Source: a virus. Taken from it: 64,000 nt of DNA. The stretch lies in the IMG/VR virus record IMGVR_UViG_3300025141_012314, positions 16,342 to 80,341 of that record. One strand, 5' to 3'. Below the pieces are notes generated by a model, which was not told the DNA's origin, did not search any database, and was given only the letters and a program-made list of their open reading frames with translations. Below, piece by piece: positions 52,769-61,953 of the stretch. A program made the position numbers and the translations under genes. Each line of letters begins with the position of its first letter. The stretch's first letter is position 1.

Positions 52769-55404
52769 TGGATAGCTATTCTCCCGAACAAAAAACAACC
52801 ACGTTTATTGATAGTTCGCTTATGAGCGGCTCTGATAGGTTCCGCACTGCAACAGGGGAGTTCTACGAGCTTTCTGAAGAGGGGACGTTAGATTACAACT
52901 CGCTAATAGGGACGGCTTATCGCGAGTCCCACTATCTAAGAGCCGCCGGCGCAAACTACACGAACTGGCCTTACATGTCTAATCCGAAATTCGCGACCGT
53001 TCCATCAGAAGACGTAATACTTCCGAACTATCGGTTCCCGGTTAGAGTATATGGAGATCCCTCTGTAGTTTCCGATGATAAAATGTGGCATGCCATTCTA
53101 CGCGGCGGATCCTTTGAGGGCATATCTTATGACCCCATCTATGCACCCGGCACCCATATCGACACTATCTTTACTTGGGAACAGCCATATACATCAAAAG
53201 AGGCTAAACTCTATGATCAAGCAAAATCTCCTGTAGGGGTGTCTTACGATTACAACTACCATCTCCGTCGCTACGAAGAGGCAATTCAACGCGCTTATGA
53301 GACGGGGATCCCAAATATATATTATCTCTCGTTGCTGGCAGGACTATCAGAAGAGGAAGCCACAGGAGATGGCTTTGGTGCATTTTATAATGTGGCAGCG
53401 CTGCCTGCTGAGCCTGTTGTTACTGCGGTTTTCAATTCGAGCGCGTCAGCAGAATTACCTAGATATGCGGAATATTCGGAGGGGTTAAGCAACACGACCT
53501 TGTACAAAGATACGATCTCGGCTTTATCAGAGTATCTTACTGAAGCTTATGCCTCTTACGGACCAACAACCGCGCCAGATATTATGTTCTTTGCTGATGA
53601 AGGTGCTCGCGATTTATTGACAACCGAAGACACAAAACACAACAGATTCCCCTTCTATACCAAGACCAACTTCACAACAGCGGGCAATAGCAAGTTGTAT
53701 GATGACTTTAGCCTATCACAAGCAATAACATCAGACGACAGATCCTACTACTTTCTCCAGGCACTCCAAAAAGTTTTCGGCACAACCTCTGGGCTAGCCC
53801 CCTCTTCGCAAGGCTTTGTAAAGCACCAACACTACACATCCGCGTCTATTGATGGAGTATTGGAAGACATCGAGACTAATGATAATACTTCTTTACGACG
53901 CGTCGATTTGATGGGGATGCTATCATATTGTTATAACAACTACGACTCCATGACTTCAAACTCGGTGTTTATGGGCGAAGGATCCTTCGCTTCACGCGCT
54001 GCCTCCGATCCTTATACTTATGGTCCCGAAGGCATCGATGTAATCCTTGATACAATGAACGAAGTGTATCAAGCTGTAAAACTTAACTTTGATAATGGGG
54101 GACTACTAAGGACAACAGGATACGAAATGTATCCGCTTCTCAAAAGAATTAGGGACAGGAGAGATAGCCAGCCGGAGACCATTGCATACAAGGTTTGTAA
54201 ATATTTGGGGGATGTCCCTGAACAGTCGCCCACCGTTAAACCGATTCAGGAATATTGGATATTTAATCGCGGAGACGAAGACCCAAAAGATATTGAGTTA
54301 TTAGACTCGCAGATTAAGTATGACACCCAATACACATACAAGATATACGCATATGTTGCATTTTCCAGTCTACAATACACGTACTCTGATATGGCAATGT
54401 CGCAACAGATTTCACATCAGCCAGCATCAGATGGAACCCAAGAGGAATTTTGTTTAAGGTTCATTGATGGCTCTGGCGCACCAACATCAAAGCTATTTGA
54501 GCATGAGACTGCACCCACTACCGCAACTGCAGAAAACCTCTATTACGGCACAGACCAATATTTGGCAGACTTTAACATTACTTTCGGACCTACCGTCAAA
54601 ATCTATGAGGTCCCGGTCTATAGCAAGGTTCTCAGTGTGGTAGATCACCCACCTCCCCGTATCGATGCAGAGCCTTATCAAGTATTAAACGATTCGCAAA
54701 AGATTGGTTTTAGATTAAATGTAGAATCTTCCGTAGCCGAGCCTGTTCCGACAGCAATCAGTAAGCCGGACGCAGACCTGTTCACGCGTTATGCTCTTTC
54801 AAATGAGCTTAATAGTGCGGATAATATCCAAAAGGACATGTCCAATAAATCAGAGGTGAGATTTATTGAAGTATACAGGCTACCAAAGAAACCAACACAG
54901 ATTTCTGATTTTGATGGCTCTTTGATCTCAACAATCGATTTGAGAATCGGCAATACTGATACTTCACATAACATTACTCATTATACACAAAAGATAAAAA
55001 CAAATCAAAAGTATTATTATCTCTTCCGAGCACTTAACGAACATCTTGTGCCGGGACATCTGTCTGAAATATACGAGACAGAACTGGTTAATGATGGAGG
55101 GTATAAATACGCCACATTCGAAACCATCAATGAAAAAGATCTCAAACCACCGAACCCATCCACTCCCTCAAAGCATTTCAAAAAGTTATTCCAAGTCACC
55201 CCTAATCTACAACACGTATTATTGTCGACCGATAATGCCGATTTTGCTCAAAGTGCCGCTAGTCAATTATCTGACGGAAACATTCAGGTTGGGCAAGCAG
55301 ATACTCCATTGTGGGATAAAGAATTTAAAATCCGTTTAACATCTAAAAAGACAGGCAAGAAAGTTGATCTGAACATTACTTATGTAATAGAGAAGGAACT
55401 ATAA
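52768..55404 (+). CDS. Large virion protein with fibronectin-like C-terminal modules
   Basis: An 878-residue protein. The N-terminal two thirds have alternating short helices and strands with no motif that I recognise. The C-terminal third has fibronectin-type-III-like spacing (YDTQYTYKIYAYVAFSSLQY, then KIKTNQKYYYLFRALN). It is a plausible fibre, collar or whisker protein. It ends immediately before the LT..GR pair. Confidence 0.65.
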   Translation: MDSYSPEQKTTTFIDSSLMSGSDRFRTATGEFYELSEEGTLDYNSLIGTAYRESHYLRAAGANYTNWPYMSNPKFATVPSEDVILPNYRFPVRVYGDPSVVSDDKMWHAILRGGSFEGISYDPIYAPGTHIDTIFTWEQPYTSKEAKLYDQAKSPVGVSYDYNYHLRRYEEAIQRAYETGIPNIYYLSLLAGLSEEEATGDGFGAFYNVAALPAEPVVTAVFNSSASAELPRYAEYSEGLSNTTLYKDTISALSEYLTEAYASYGPTTAPDIMFFADEGARDLLTTEDTKHNRFPFYTKTNFTTAGNSKLYDDFSLSQAITSDDRSYYFLQALQKVFGTTSGLAPSSQGFVKHQHYTSASIDGVLEDIETNDNTSLRRVDLMGMLSYCYNNYDSMTSNSVFMGEGSFASRAASDPYTYGPEGIDVILDTMNEVYQAVKLNFDNGGLLRTTGYEMYPLLKRIRDRRDSQPETIAYKVCKYLGDVPEQSPTVKPIQEYWIFNRGDEDPKDIELLDSQIKYDTQYTYKIYAYVAFSSLQYTYSDMAMSQQISHQPASDGTQEEFCLRFIDGSGAPTSKLFEHETAPTTATAENLYYGTDQYLADFNITFGPTVKIYEVPVYSKVLSVVDHPPPRIDAEPYQVLNDSQKIGFRLNVESSVAEPVPTAISKPDADLFTRYALSNELNSADNIQKDMSNKSEVRFIEVYRLPKKPTQISDFDGSLISTIDLRIGNTDTSHNITHYTQKIKTNQKYYYLFRALNEHLVPGHLSEIYETELVNDGGYKYATFETINEKDLKPPNPSTPSKHFKKLFQVTPNLQHVLLSTDNADFAQSAASQLSDGNIQVGQADTPLWDKEFKIRLTSKKTGKKVDLNITYVIEKEL

Positions 55405-56430
55405 ATGGCTTTTATTGATACCTCAAACACAATCGCCCTGGATGCAACATTGACAGAATTGGGTCGCAAGAGGATGGCTGAAGGTAAGTTTAAAGTTACT
55501 AAATTTACTTTTGGAGATGATGAGGTAGATTATTCAATGTCAACGAGCAGCGCTGGCACATATGAAGTAATGAACACACAAGGCTTTGGGCTCCCAGTGT
55601 TCGAGGCGACTACCGCACAAAACTCGGTTATAAACTATTCGCTCACACATTTTACTAGAAATGATTTGCTATACTTGCCAGTTCTGAAGACTAACGAACA
55701 ACTCGGAGATTCTGCAATGCAGAGTTCAACTGGTAGCGTATATTATCTTGCCGCCAATACTGAGACCGTTGACAAACTAAAGCTAGCATTTATTCAACCC
55801 AAAGCAGATAACTACATCTTAAGCCCCGGCAATCAAATAGGCACTAGAATAATAATTGAATCTGGGTTGGAGGCTGAAGATATGGTTGGCGCAGGTACTC
55901 CAAGTATGCGAAAGTCATTCATTTTAAACACAGAGTTGCTCGACAACTACTATTATTTAAATGCTGATCACCGGTTCTTCACAAATTTTTACGGACCAAC
56001 CAGTCTTTCGGTATTTAGGAACGGCGCCGATTCTGCTGTCTCGCGGGTTAACTTCGGAACCCTTGAAGATATAGAGCCAGTATCTTTAGGCGAACCAATA
56101 GAGAACTACAAAACCTTTATATTCCATGGCGTTGATAACTTGGTCTTCAATAAGACCGGTCAAAGACCCGGTGGCGACACAAAGGTCTCCTCGATTACAG
56201 GACCACGCGGCAGCGCAACAGCCGTGTCCATGGATATTGACGATTCATTGAAGAGCCCATCGACTGCAACAAGAGATATAAAATATGGAATATATGGTTC
56301 GATTGACCAAACATTATTTGCCGGAGCAGATAAATACGATTATATTGATAGTACTATTTATGTAGAAGGTTGCGCCTCATCAAGAATTATACAATTGCCG
56401 ATAAGGATAATACGCTTTGCCGGCACTTGA
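55405..56430 (+). CDS. Virion protein, LT..GR family member 2
   Basis: A 341-residue protein starting directly after the stop of the gene before. Residues 13-44 have LDATLTELGRKRMAEGKFK and FGDDEVDYS, shared with the genes at 47643 and 56486. The end (GPRGSATAV, then RIIRFAGT) pairs with GPRASATAI and RIVRYVGP of the next gene. It is probably a virion fibre or neck subunit in tandem with its neighbour. Confidence 0.7.
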   Translation: MAFIDTSNTIALDATLTELGRKRMAEGKFKVTKFTFGDDEVDYSMSTSSAGTYEVMNTQGFGLPVFEATTAQNSVINYSLTHFTRNDLLYLPVLKTNEQLGDSAMQSSTGSVYYLAANTETVDKLKLAFIQPKADNYILSPGNQIGTRIIIESGLEAEDMVGAGTPSMRKSFILNTELLDNYYYLNADHRFFTNFYGPTSLSVFRNGADSAVSRVNFGTLEDIEPVSLGEPIENYKTFIFHGVDNLVFNKTGQRPGGDTKVSSITGPRGSATAVSMDIDDSLKSPSTATRDIKYGIYGSIDQTLFAGADKYDYIDSTIYVEGCASSRIIQLPIRIIRFAGT

Positions 56431-56443
56431 AATTTTGAAGCCT

Positions 56444-56457
56444 TATAATATATTATA
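56444..56457. promoter_or_regulatory. 14-base perfect palindrome in intergenic gap
   Basis: TATAATATATTATA reads the same on both strands. It lies in the 55-base gap after the stop at 56430 and just upstream of a TATTTATG element. It may be part of a promoter (it contains TATAAT) or an operator; it has no T-run, so it is unlikely to be a terminator. Confidence 0.4.
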
Positions 56458-56459
56458 GA

Positions 56460-56470
56460 CTATTTATGAA
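56460..56470 (+). promoter_or_regulatory. Candidate late promoter element (CTATTTATGAA)
   Basis: TATTTATG at 56461-56468, 25 bases before the start at 56486, directly followed by a GAGAGAGGA ribosome site. It is the fourth such element in the virion block and lies in the largest intergenic gap. Confidence 0.4.
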
Positions 56471-56485
56471 GAGAGAGGATAATAA

Positions 56486-57514
56486 ATGAGCTTTTTAGAC
56501 AACTCGGGACCCATCATATTGGATGCAGTTTTAACGACCACTGGCCGTCGACGTATGGCGCAGGGGAACTTTAAAATAGCAAAGTTCGCTTTAGGCGATG
56601 ACGAGATAGATTATTCATTGTATGTAGCGGGCACGGGCTCGGCATACCAAGATTTGGAGATTCTCCAAACACCAATTTTCGAAGCGGCAACAAGCGAAAA
56701 CCTAACAATCCAAAATGGATTACGTTCGTTTAACCGATCCGATATACTTTATATGCCCGAGATGGTGGTCAACGAGAAGATCCCGGAGGCAGTAGTCAGC
56801 GCAAACAACGTTTATTGGGTTGCAGCAAACACAGAGACTTACAACAAGTTGATCGCTAGCGATGCCTTGGGAGATCCAAAATACGTCTTGCAAACTGGAC
56901 AGACTAATGGAAAGAAACTCTTTGTTGAGACTGGATTAAATGGCGCCGATGCAGATGGCATCAACGGTACAGAATCAAACCGCCTAGGATACTTAAAAAG
57001 CGAGAATATGGTCGACAAGAGAATAGCTGTCAAGCTTGATAGTCGATTCTTTAAGGGCGCCATGGGACCAACCTCCGGAAAGGACGCCAGATTTAACAAC
57101 GACCCAGATGGAAAGGCAAATATCAACATGCCAATTTCCCAGGTCGCATTCGTCGGCTCCACAGAAGGAGTTGAGAATTATAATACCGCCTATATCAAGG
57201 GTGTCGATAATACCGTAACGTATAACCCCAACGTGTCAGATTCAAACATAACGGCAATCGCCGGGCCAAGAGCGTCTGCAACGGCAATAAACTTTGCTGT
57301 TGACGACACAATGAAGTCAACTTCAACAGGCACACGATCAAGCTTATATACGCTTTACGGCTCGACTAATAAAGTAGGTACAGATTACGGTTGGTCGTCC
57401 ACTGAATGCTTTGATACTGTCGATAGTACTGTATTTGTCGAGGGCGAAGAGTCGTCTGCACAAAAACAAGTAAACCTTAGAATCGTTAGATATGTAGGTC
57501 CCACGGCAGTATAA
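56486..57514 (+). CDS. Virion protein, LT..GR family member 3
   Basis: A 342-residue tandem relative of the preceding gene, with the N-terminal motif LDAVLTTTGRRRMAQGNFK and LGDDEIDYS and the GPRASATAI-to-RIVRYVGP ending. Between the two conserved ends the chains differ, as expected of a fibre family with variable centres. A TATTTATG element and AGGA lie upstream. Confidence 0.7.
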   Translation: MSFLDNSGPIILDAVLTTTGRRRMAQGNFKIAKFALGDDEIDYSLYVAGTGSAYQDLEILQTPIFEAATSENLTIQNGLRSFNRSDILYMPEMVVNEKIPEAVVSANNVYWVAANTETYNKLIASDALGDPKYVLQTGQTNGKKLFVETGLNGADADGINGTESNRLGYLKSENMVDKRIAVKLDSRFFKGAMGPTSGKDARFNNDPDGKANINMPISQVAFVGSTEGVENYNTAYIKGVDNTVTYNPNVSDSNITAIAGPRASATAINFAVDDTMKSTSTGTRSSLYTLYGSTNKVGTDYGWSSTECFDTVDSTVFVEGEESSAQKQVNLRIVRYVGPTAV

Positions 57515-57539
57515 TGAGCATATACATCGGAGATAATAA

Positions 57540-58679
57540 ATGCCAGTAAAAAACTTTGAACCCCTGAACCCGAACTCGGATGTAACAACTACGAGAACGC
57601 TTTTGCACGAAGCAATTCCAATTACTGGTTCAATCGTCAGCGGGACTTATAGCGACAACAATATTAAGAACTATACACACGGACAGTTTCAATCTGTTTA
57701 TGATTACCCGTATCTGAGTTCTTCAGCTAACCATATCTTTGATCTTACGATTGGATATGATAATACTTCTTTCTGCTCGGCTTCATCGAATACACAAAAC
57801 TCCAAGAAGATCAACTCATATAATCAGTTCGCACAAACCTTGTTGGGCTATACTGGCTCTGCGAACGATATTGAGATTTTTGAAAGCGATCTAGATTTTG
57901 GCGACAACAACAGCCAAATGAAAGAAGTGTTCATGGTCAACTTTTCGCGCCTTCTTTATAAAGACCAAATGAAGAAAGGTACTTTTAGTATTGCTTTTGG
58001 TACTGCTAGTTGGGTCAACCCCTTCAATAACGCTGGGGCTTATACCAACGGTACAATCGTTACGTTAACTGACGCTTCCGCTTCCGCCGCCAATAGTTCG
58101 AACACTACGCAAACTCGCGGCGGCGACTACGGAGTTTTATATGCTTCCGGTGCTATGGGATCATATGCACTTAGCTCGACAGGATCGAACAGAGAAGCAC
58201 AAGGAGTTGTGTTCTACCAGCAAGGCATCGCCATCATTAGTGCATCGGTGTTCAATATGACAGCCTCGCAAGTCGCTGTGCCGGCCGGCTCGTCAGCAAG
58301 TTGCGCAGACTTCTTTCACGATATCGGAACGAACTATACTACTACTAATGCTTGGGCCAGCGCATCAATTTCTGGAACATGTGATGCGATTAGACGAAGA
58401 TTGTACAGTCTATCCTTCCAGAATACAACCGAGATAAACTCTCAGATTTACTTCTGCCGCGCCCCACATAACAAGTTTAACTACAGTTCGAACCCCACAT
58501 ATACTACTGGTTCAAAGATTCGCGTTAAGAATGTTGCGTCGGACCAACCGGTGTCATATATCACGACAGTAGGATTATACAGTGCCAACAATGAGTTGCT
58601 GGCAGTAGCAAAGGTTTCTGAGCCAATCGCTAAACGCCCTACGAATGAGCTTGTTTTAAGAGTTCGATTGGATTATTAG
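57540..58679 (+). CDS. Virion protein, C-terminal paralogue A
   Basis: A 379-residue protein. The centre is Ser/Thr/Ala-rich beta (SASAANSSNTTQTRGGDYG, low complexity). The last 60 residues (SNPTYTTGSKIRV, then ITTVGLYSANNELLAVAKVS and ELVLRVRLDY) pair closely with the end of the next protein. The ending could fold as a beta-rich receptor or assembly domain. AAAGAAGAA-like ribosome sites are weak; GGAG at about 57530 is used. Confidence 0.65.
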   Translation: MPVKNFEPLNPNSDVTTTRTLLHEAIPITGSIVSGTYSDNNIKNYTHGQFQSVYDYPYLSSSANHIFDLTIGYDNTSFCSASSNTQNSKKINSYNQFAQTLLGYTGSANDIEIFESDLDFGDNNSQMKEVFMVNFSRLLYKDQMKKGTFSIAFGTASWVNPFNNAGAYTNGTIVTLTDASASAANSSNTTQTRGGDYGVLYASGAMGSYALSSTGSNREAQGVVFYQQGIAIISASVFNMTASQVAVPAGSSASCADFFHDIGTNYTTTNAWASASISGTCDAIRRRLYSLSFQNTTEINSQIYFCRAPHNKFNYSSNPTYTTGSKIRVKNVASDQPVSYITTVGLYSANNELLAVAKVSEPIAKRPTNELVLRVRLDY

Positions 58680-58682
58680 AAA

Positions 58683-60029
58683 ATGTCTTTGAAGAAATTC
58701 AAAGAAAACGATCTACTCATTAACACAATGAAAGCGTATCCTAGCGCAGAATTTGTGATTTATGATTCGACAATATATTACAATAGTATTCCAGAACAAT
58801 CCGGAGCATTCAGTGCTCAGGTTCGTGCTATTCCTCCCGGCTTTGTGAGTCTTGAAGAGAGGAACATTGATAAAGCCGGAAGCTGGCCCACGTCTGTCCT
58901 CGTTGAAAACAAAGGTACCTCCGATGGAAAGCCAGAGGTGCCAGTTACTTTAGTGCCTGCCGGTGTCGGTTACCCTGAAAACCCCTTCACATATAAGTTT
59001 ATCCTCAAGGATTCCTCCGGCGGTAGTTTTAGAACAACCGCAGCAAGAAACTCCGAGAATCCCGACGATGGCTGGACACCCACGGAATGGGATACCGCCG
59101 GTCCCGGATCCGTATTATACGGCGCCGGCATCCAGTCAGCATCAATTAGCCGCGAGTATATCACTACTCCGTTTGAGTCGACGTCTAATTATAACGCACA
59201 TTACGTTGCTTTGAGGAACAGGCTAAACTTCTACGGCGCTAGAAGCTCAGCTTATCTTGTTGATTCTCCATATGGTAATAAAGATACGTTAGACAAAATG
59301 AACCTTATTCACGTCCCTTCGATCTTCTACGGAAAAACAATCCACCCCGGCACACTATCACTGAAGTGGTATTATACCGGCTCATTAATCGGAGAACTAC
59401 AGGATCTTAAGCGCAACGGCGAGCTAATACAAGTTGGGCCTGTTGGCAGCCCCGGCAGCGGCTCAGTCGCCGGCGTAGCTTTATATGACGAGGGCATTCT
59501 GATGCTCACGGGAACATGGGATCTTGGTTACGCTGATTTACCGATGGTATCGGGGTCTTCCACCACGCAGGATCCCTCATGGGTTTATTTTGGTGCAGGT
59601 GCCCAAGACGGAATGAATATCGTCGGCGGCGGCTCCCTCGCCAGCCCGGGCGCATTAACATTCCGGAGCGCCTCCTTTGGACTTTCTTTCAAAGGCGAGA
59701 CCAACACACAAGTTATAACAATGTTTACCCACGCCAAACGTGGCGAAGCAAACTTTTCCAACAACCCGACATATATGAAATGGGGCGACAGCCCAACATC
59801 CAGTTTTGTTTCTTCTCATGTTTACGAAGAAAATTCACAAAGATTAGTTGCAAACACCGTCAGTTCGAGTTATACTAATTATAGTGCTTCATATCAAAGG
59901 CAAGTCTATATCTCTAGAGTTGGAATATACGATGAGAATAAAAACCTGCTTGGAGTTGCTACTTTGTCGAATCCGGTCCTTAAGAAGGAAGAAGATTCAC
60001 TTACGTTCAAACTAAAATTGGATATCTAA
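58683..60029 (+). CDS. Virion protein, C-terminal paralogue B
   Basis: A 448-residue relative of the gene before. It has a Gly/Ser-rich middle and the same ending: FSNNPTYM, ISRVGIYDENKNLLGVATLS, and SLTFKLKLDI. Internal segments (GVALYDEGILMLTGTWDLG, SASFGLSFKGETNTQVITMF) align with GVVFYQQGIAIISASVF and LSFQNTTEINSQIYF of its partner. A tandem duplication with divergence is likely. It is the last virion gene before the resolvase. Confidence 0.68.
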   Translation: MSLKKFKENDLLINTMKAYPSAEFVIYDSTIYYNSIPEQSGAFSAQVRAIPPGFVSLEERNIDKAGSWPTSVLVENKGTSDGKPEVPVTLVPAGVGYPENPFTYKFILKDSSGGSFRTTAARNSENPDDGWTPTEWDTAGPGSVLYGAGIQSASISREYITTPFESTSNYNAHYVALRNRLNFYGARSSAYLVDSPYGNKDTLDKMNLIHVPSIFYGKTIHPGTLSLKWYYTGSLIGELQDLKRNGELIQVGPVGSPGSGSVAGVALYDEGILMLTGTWDLGYADLPMVSGSSTTQDPSWVYFGAGAQDGMNIVGGGSLASPGALTFRSASFGLSFKGETNTQVITMFTHAKRGEANFSNNPTYMKWGDSPTSSFVSSHVYEENSQRLVANTVSSSYTNYSASYQRQVYISRVGIYDENKNLLGVATLSNPVLKKEEDSLTFKLKLDI

Positions 60030-60613
60030 TGACAACTCTCGGAGTTGACATCTCAACCAGCATAACTGGTTTTGCAGTCGTAGCAGACGGAGTGTTGGTC
60101 TATTACGATTCGATCGACCTGCGAAAGCACAAAGGCTTCTTCGCTAAAACACTTGTCATCAAAGAGAAGATTCTCGACATCTACGAGATGTACCAGTGCA
60201 ATAACGAACCCGGCGTCATGTTCGGCAGCTCAGTCTATCCTATCGAACACATTTACATCGAGCAATCGCTCCACATGTTCATGGGCGGCAAATCTTCTGC
60301 AAAGACTTTATCAACCCTCACTCGTTTTAACGGTGTGGTTTCGTGGCTTCTCTACGAACTATTTGAGATAGAGCCACAGTTTGTTGGCGCGTCTACCGCT
60401 CGCAAGCATGCCGGCATAAAAGTCCCCCGCGGACAGAAGGCAAAAGAAGTTGTTTTAAAGTTTTTACTTGACAACGAGCCCACTTTCAAGATAGACTATA
60501 CTAAGCATGGGAATCCAAAACCCGAGAGTTATGATCGGGCAGATGCAATTATAGTAGCGAGGGCGGGTTATAAAATTGAGCAACAGGCAGAAAAAACTAA
60601 AGATACTGAGTGA
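60029..60613 (+). CDS. RuvC-like Holliday-junction resolvase
   Basis: A 194-residue RNase H-fold nuclease of the RuvC type. LGVDISTSITGFAVV gives the first catalytic Asp (Asp7). HIYIEQSLHMF gives Glu78, and SYDRADAIIVA gives Asp169 and Asp172, the acidic pair of the last helix. It would cut branched DNA during phage recombination and packaging. It shares TAATG with the virion gene before and overlaps the primase by 38 bases. Confidence 0.85.
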   Translation: MTTLGVDISTSITGFAVVADGVLVYYDSIDLRKHKGFFAKTLVIKEKILDIYEMYQCNNEPGVMFGSSVYPIEHIYIEQSLHMFMGGKSSAKTLSTLTRFNGVVSWLLYELFEIEPQFVGASTARKHAGIKVPRGQKAKEVVLKFLLDNEPTFKIDYTKHGNPKPESYDRADAIIVARAGYKIEQQAEKTKDTE

Positions 60614-61514
60614 TGCACTAGGGTATAGTTCGAATCAGGGCGATGAGTATTTGTTCGTCTGCCCCTCGTGCGAACATCATAAGCGCAAGCTGTCGGTTAA
60701 CATAGCAAAGAACGTCTACCAATGTTGGGTGTGCGACTACAAAGGACGAAATGTCCGACGCTTGATCAGACGCCACGGTAGCTTTACACATCTCCAGCGC
60801 TGGGACGAGTTAACTGGACGCCAAGACATAGCTCAGTTCGAGGACCTGTTTTCGACTGAGAAGCTCGCAGAGGTGCACGAACCAGTCGAACTACCTGAAA
60901 GCTTCCAAAGTCTAGCCAACGGCATCCCACGCTCAGCAATCACTGCTTGGAGATACCTCCGAAGGAGAGGAATAACAGAAGCCGATGTTCTTAAGTGGAA
61001 GATTGGGTTTTGCTTTACCGGCGAGTATCGAAATAGAATTATAATTCCATCGTTTGATGACGAGGGAGATTGCTCGTATTTCATTGCGAGATCCTATAAC
61101 GGCGATTCCTATAAATACAAGAACCCGAGATCCTCAAAGAACATTGTGTTCAACGAATTGTATGTTGACTGGAATGAGGATCTAACAATCGTTGAGGGTG
61201 TATTCGATGCAATCGTTGCAGGGAATAGTGTTCCGATTATGGGGTCGACACTAAGAAGTGACGCGAGATTAATACAGAAAATTGTATACAACGATACTCC
61301 TGTGTACATGGCTCTGGATCCAGATGCGAGAGAAAAAGAGAACAGAATCATCGAGACACTGTTGCGTTATGACATTGAGCTTTATAAAATTGATGTGAGC
61401 GGATACGAGGATGTGGGCACTATGCCAAAAGAGGTGTTCCAAGAACGCAAACAAAAGGCGAGCTTTATCGATCGAGACGACTATTTACTGATGAATTTGC
61501 TCTCGGCAGTGTAG
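60576..61514 (+). CDS. DnaG-type primase
   Basis: A 312-residue primase. The N-terminal zinc ribbon has CPSC (Cys29, Cys32), His35 and CWVC (Cys50, Cys53). The Toprim domain has LTIVEGVFDAIVAG near residues 203-216 and ALDPDAREKENR near 247. The RNA-polymerase-like centre lies between (WRYLRRRGITEADVLKWKIG and SYFIARSYNGD). It would lay primers for lagging-strand synthesis. The start is TTG 60576, since no in-frame ATG exists before the zinc ribbon; GGCGGG at 60561-60566 is a possible ribosome site. Confidence 0.88.
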   Translation: MSNRQKKLKILSDALGYSSNQGDEYLFVCPSCEHHKRKLSVNIAKNVYQCWVCDYKGRNVRRLIRRHGSFTHLQRWDELTGRQDIAQFEDLFSTEKLAEVHEPVELPESFQSLANGIPRSAITAWRYLRRRGITEADVLKWKIGFCFTGEYRNRIIIPSFDDEGDCSYFIARSYNGDSYKYKNPRSSKNIVFNELYVDWNEDLTIVEGVFDAIVAGNSVPIMGSTLRSDARLIQKIVYNDTPVYMALDPDAREKENRIIETLLRYDIELYKIDVSGYEDVGTMPKEVFQERKQKASFIDRDDYLLMNLLSAV

Positions 61515-61524
61515 GAGAACCCCG

Positions 61525-61953
61525 ATGAAAATCACTAAAACACAACTCAAACAGATTATTAAAGAAGAACTCGAAGCGGCTTTTATTCAAGAAGAGTTAG
61601 AAGAAGCCTCTTATGCTCGCCAATCTGGCGGCAGATACGACCCGGCGTCAGGCAGGCAGCGCAGGTACTCCACGAGTGAGCGCGGACTAGATAGTCCAAG
61701 ATACGCGCCTCCCAAAAAAAGCCCAAGACAACAGGTGATTAGTCAACTTGAACACTTCCGAGCGCGTAAGAATCAAGCAGTGGAAAAATGTCAAGCTGCC
61801 GGATTCAACCCTGAAGAGATCGATATGGGGGATCCTTATCAGCGCGCTCCAGAGCACGAAAACGTCTGGTGCGACGACTATATCCACGTCCAACGCCAGA
61901 TTGATCAACTTGATCAGCGCCTGAAATACATGAGAGAGAGCACCACGAAATGA
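61525..61953 (+). CDS. Leader-bearing protein (putative head-injected)
   Basis: A 142-residue protein beginning MKITKTQLKQIIKEEL, the leader shared with the genes at 63615 and 63877. T4 head proteins carry an analogous leader ending at (I/L)-x-E, where the prohead protease cuts; here I12-K13-E14 fits. The body is Arg/Gln-rich and basic (residues 28-85: SARQSGGRYDP-like, then RRYSTSERG), with a coiled C-terminus. Packaging and injection are inferred from the leader alone. AGGAGA lies upstream of the ATG. Confidence 0.7.
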   Translation: MKITKTQLKQIIKEELEAAFIQEELEEASYARQSGGRYDPASGRQRRYSTSERGLDSPRYAPPKKSPRQQVISQLEHFRARKNQAVEKCQAAGFNPEEIDMGDPYQRAPEHENVWCDDYIHVQRQIDQLDQRLKYMRESTTK

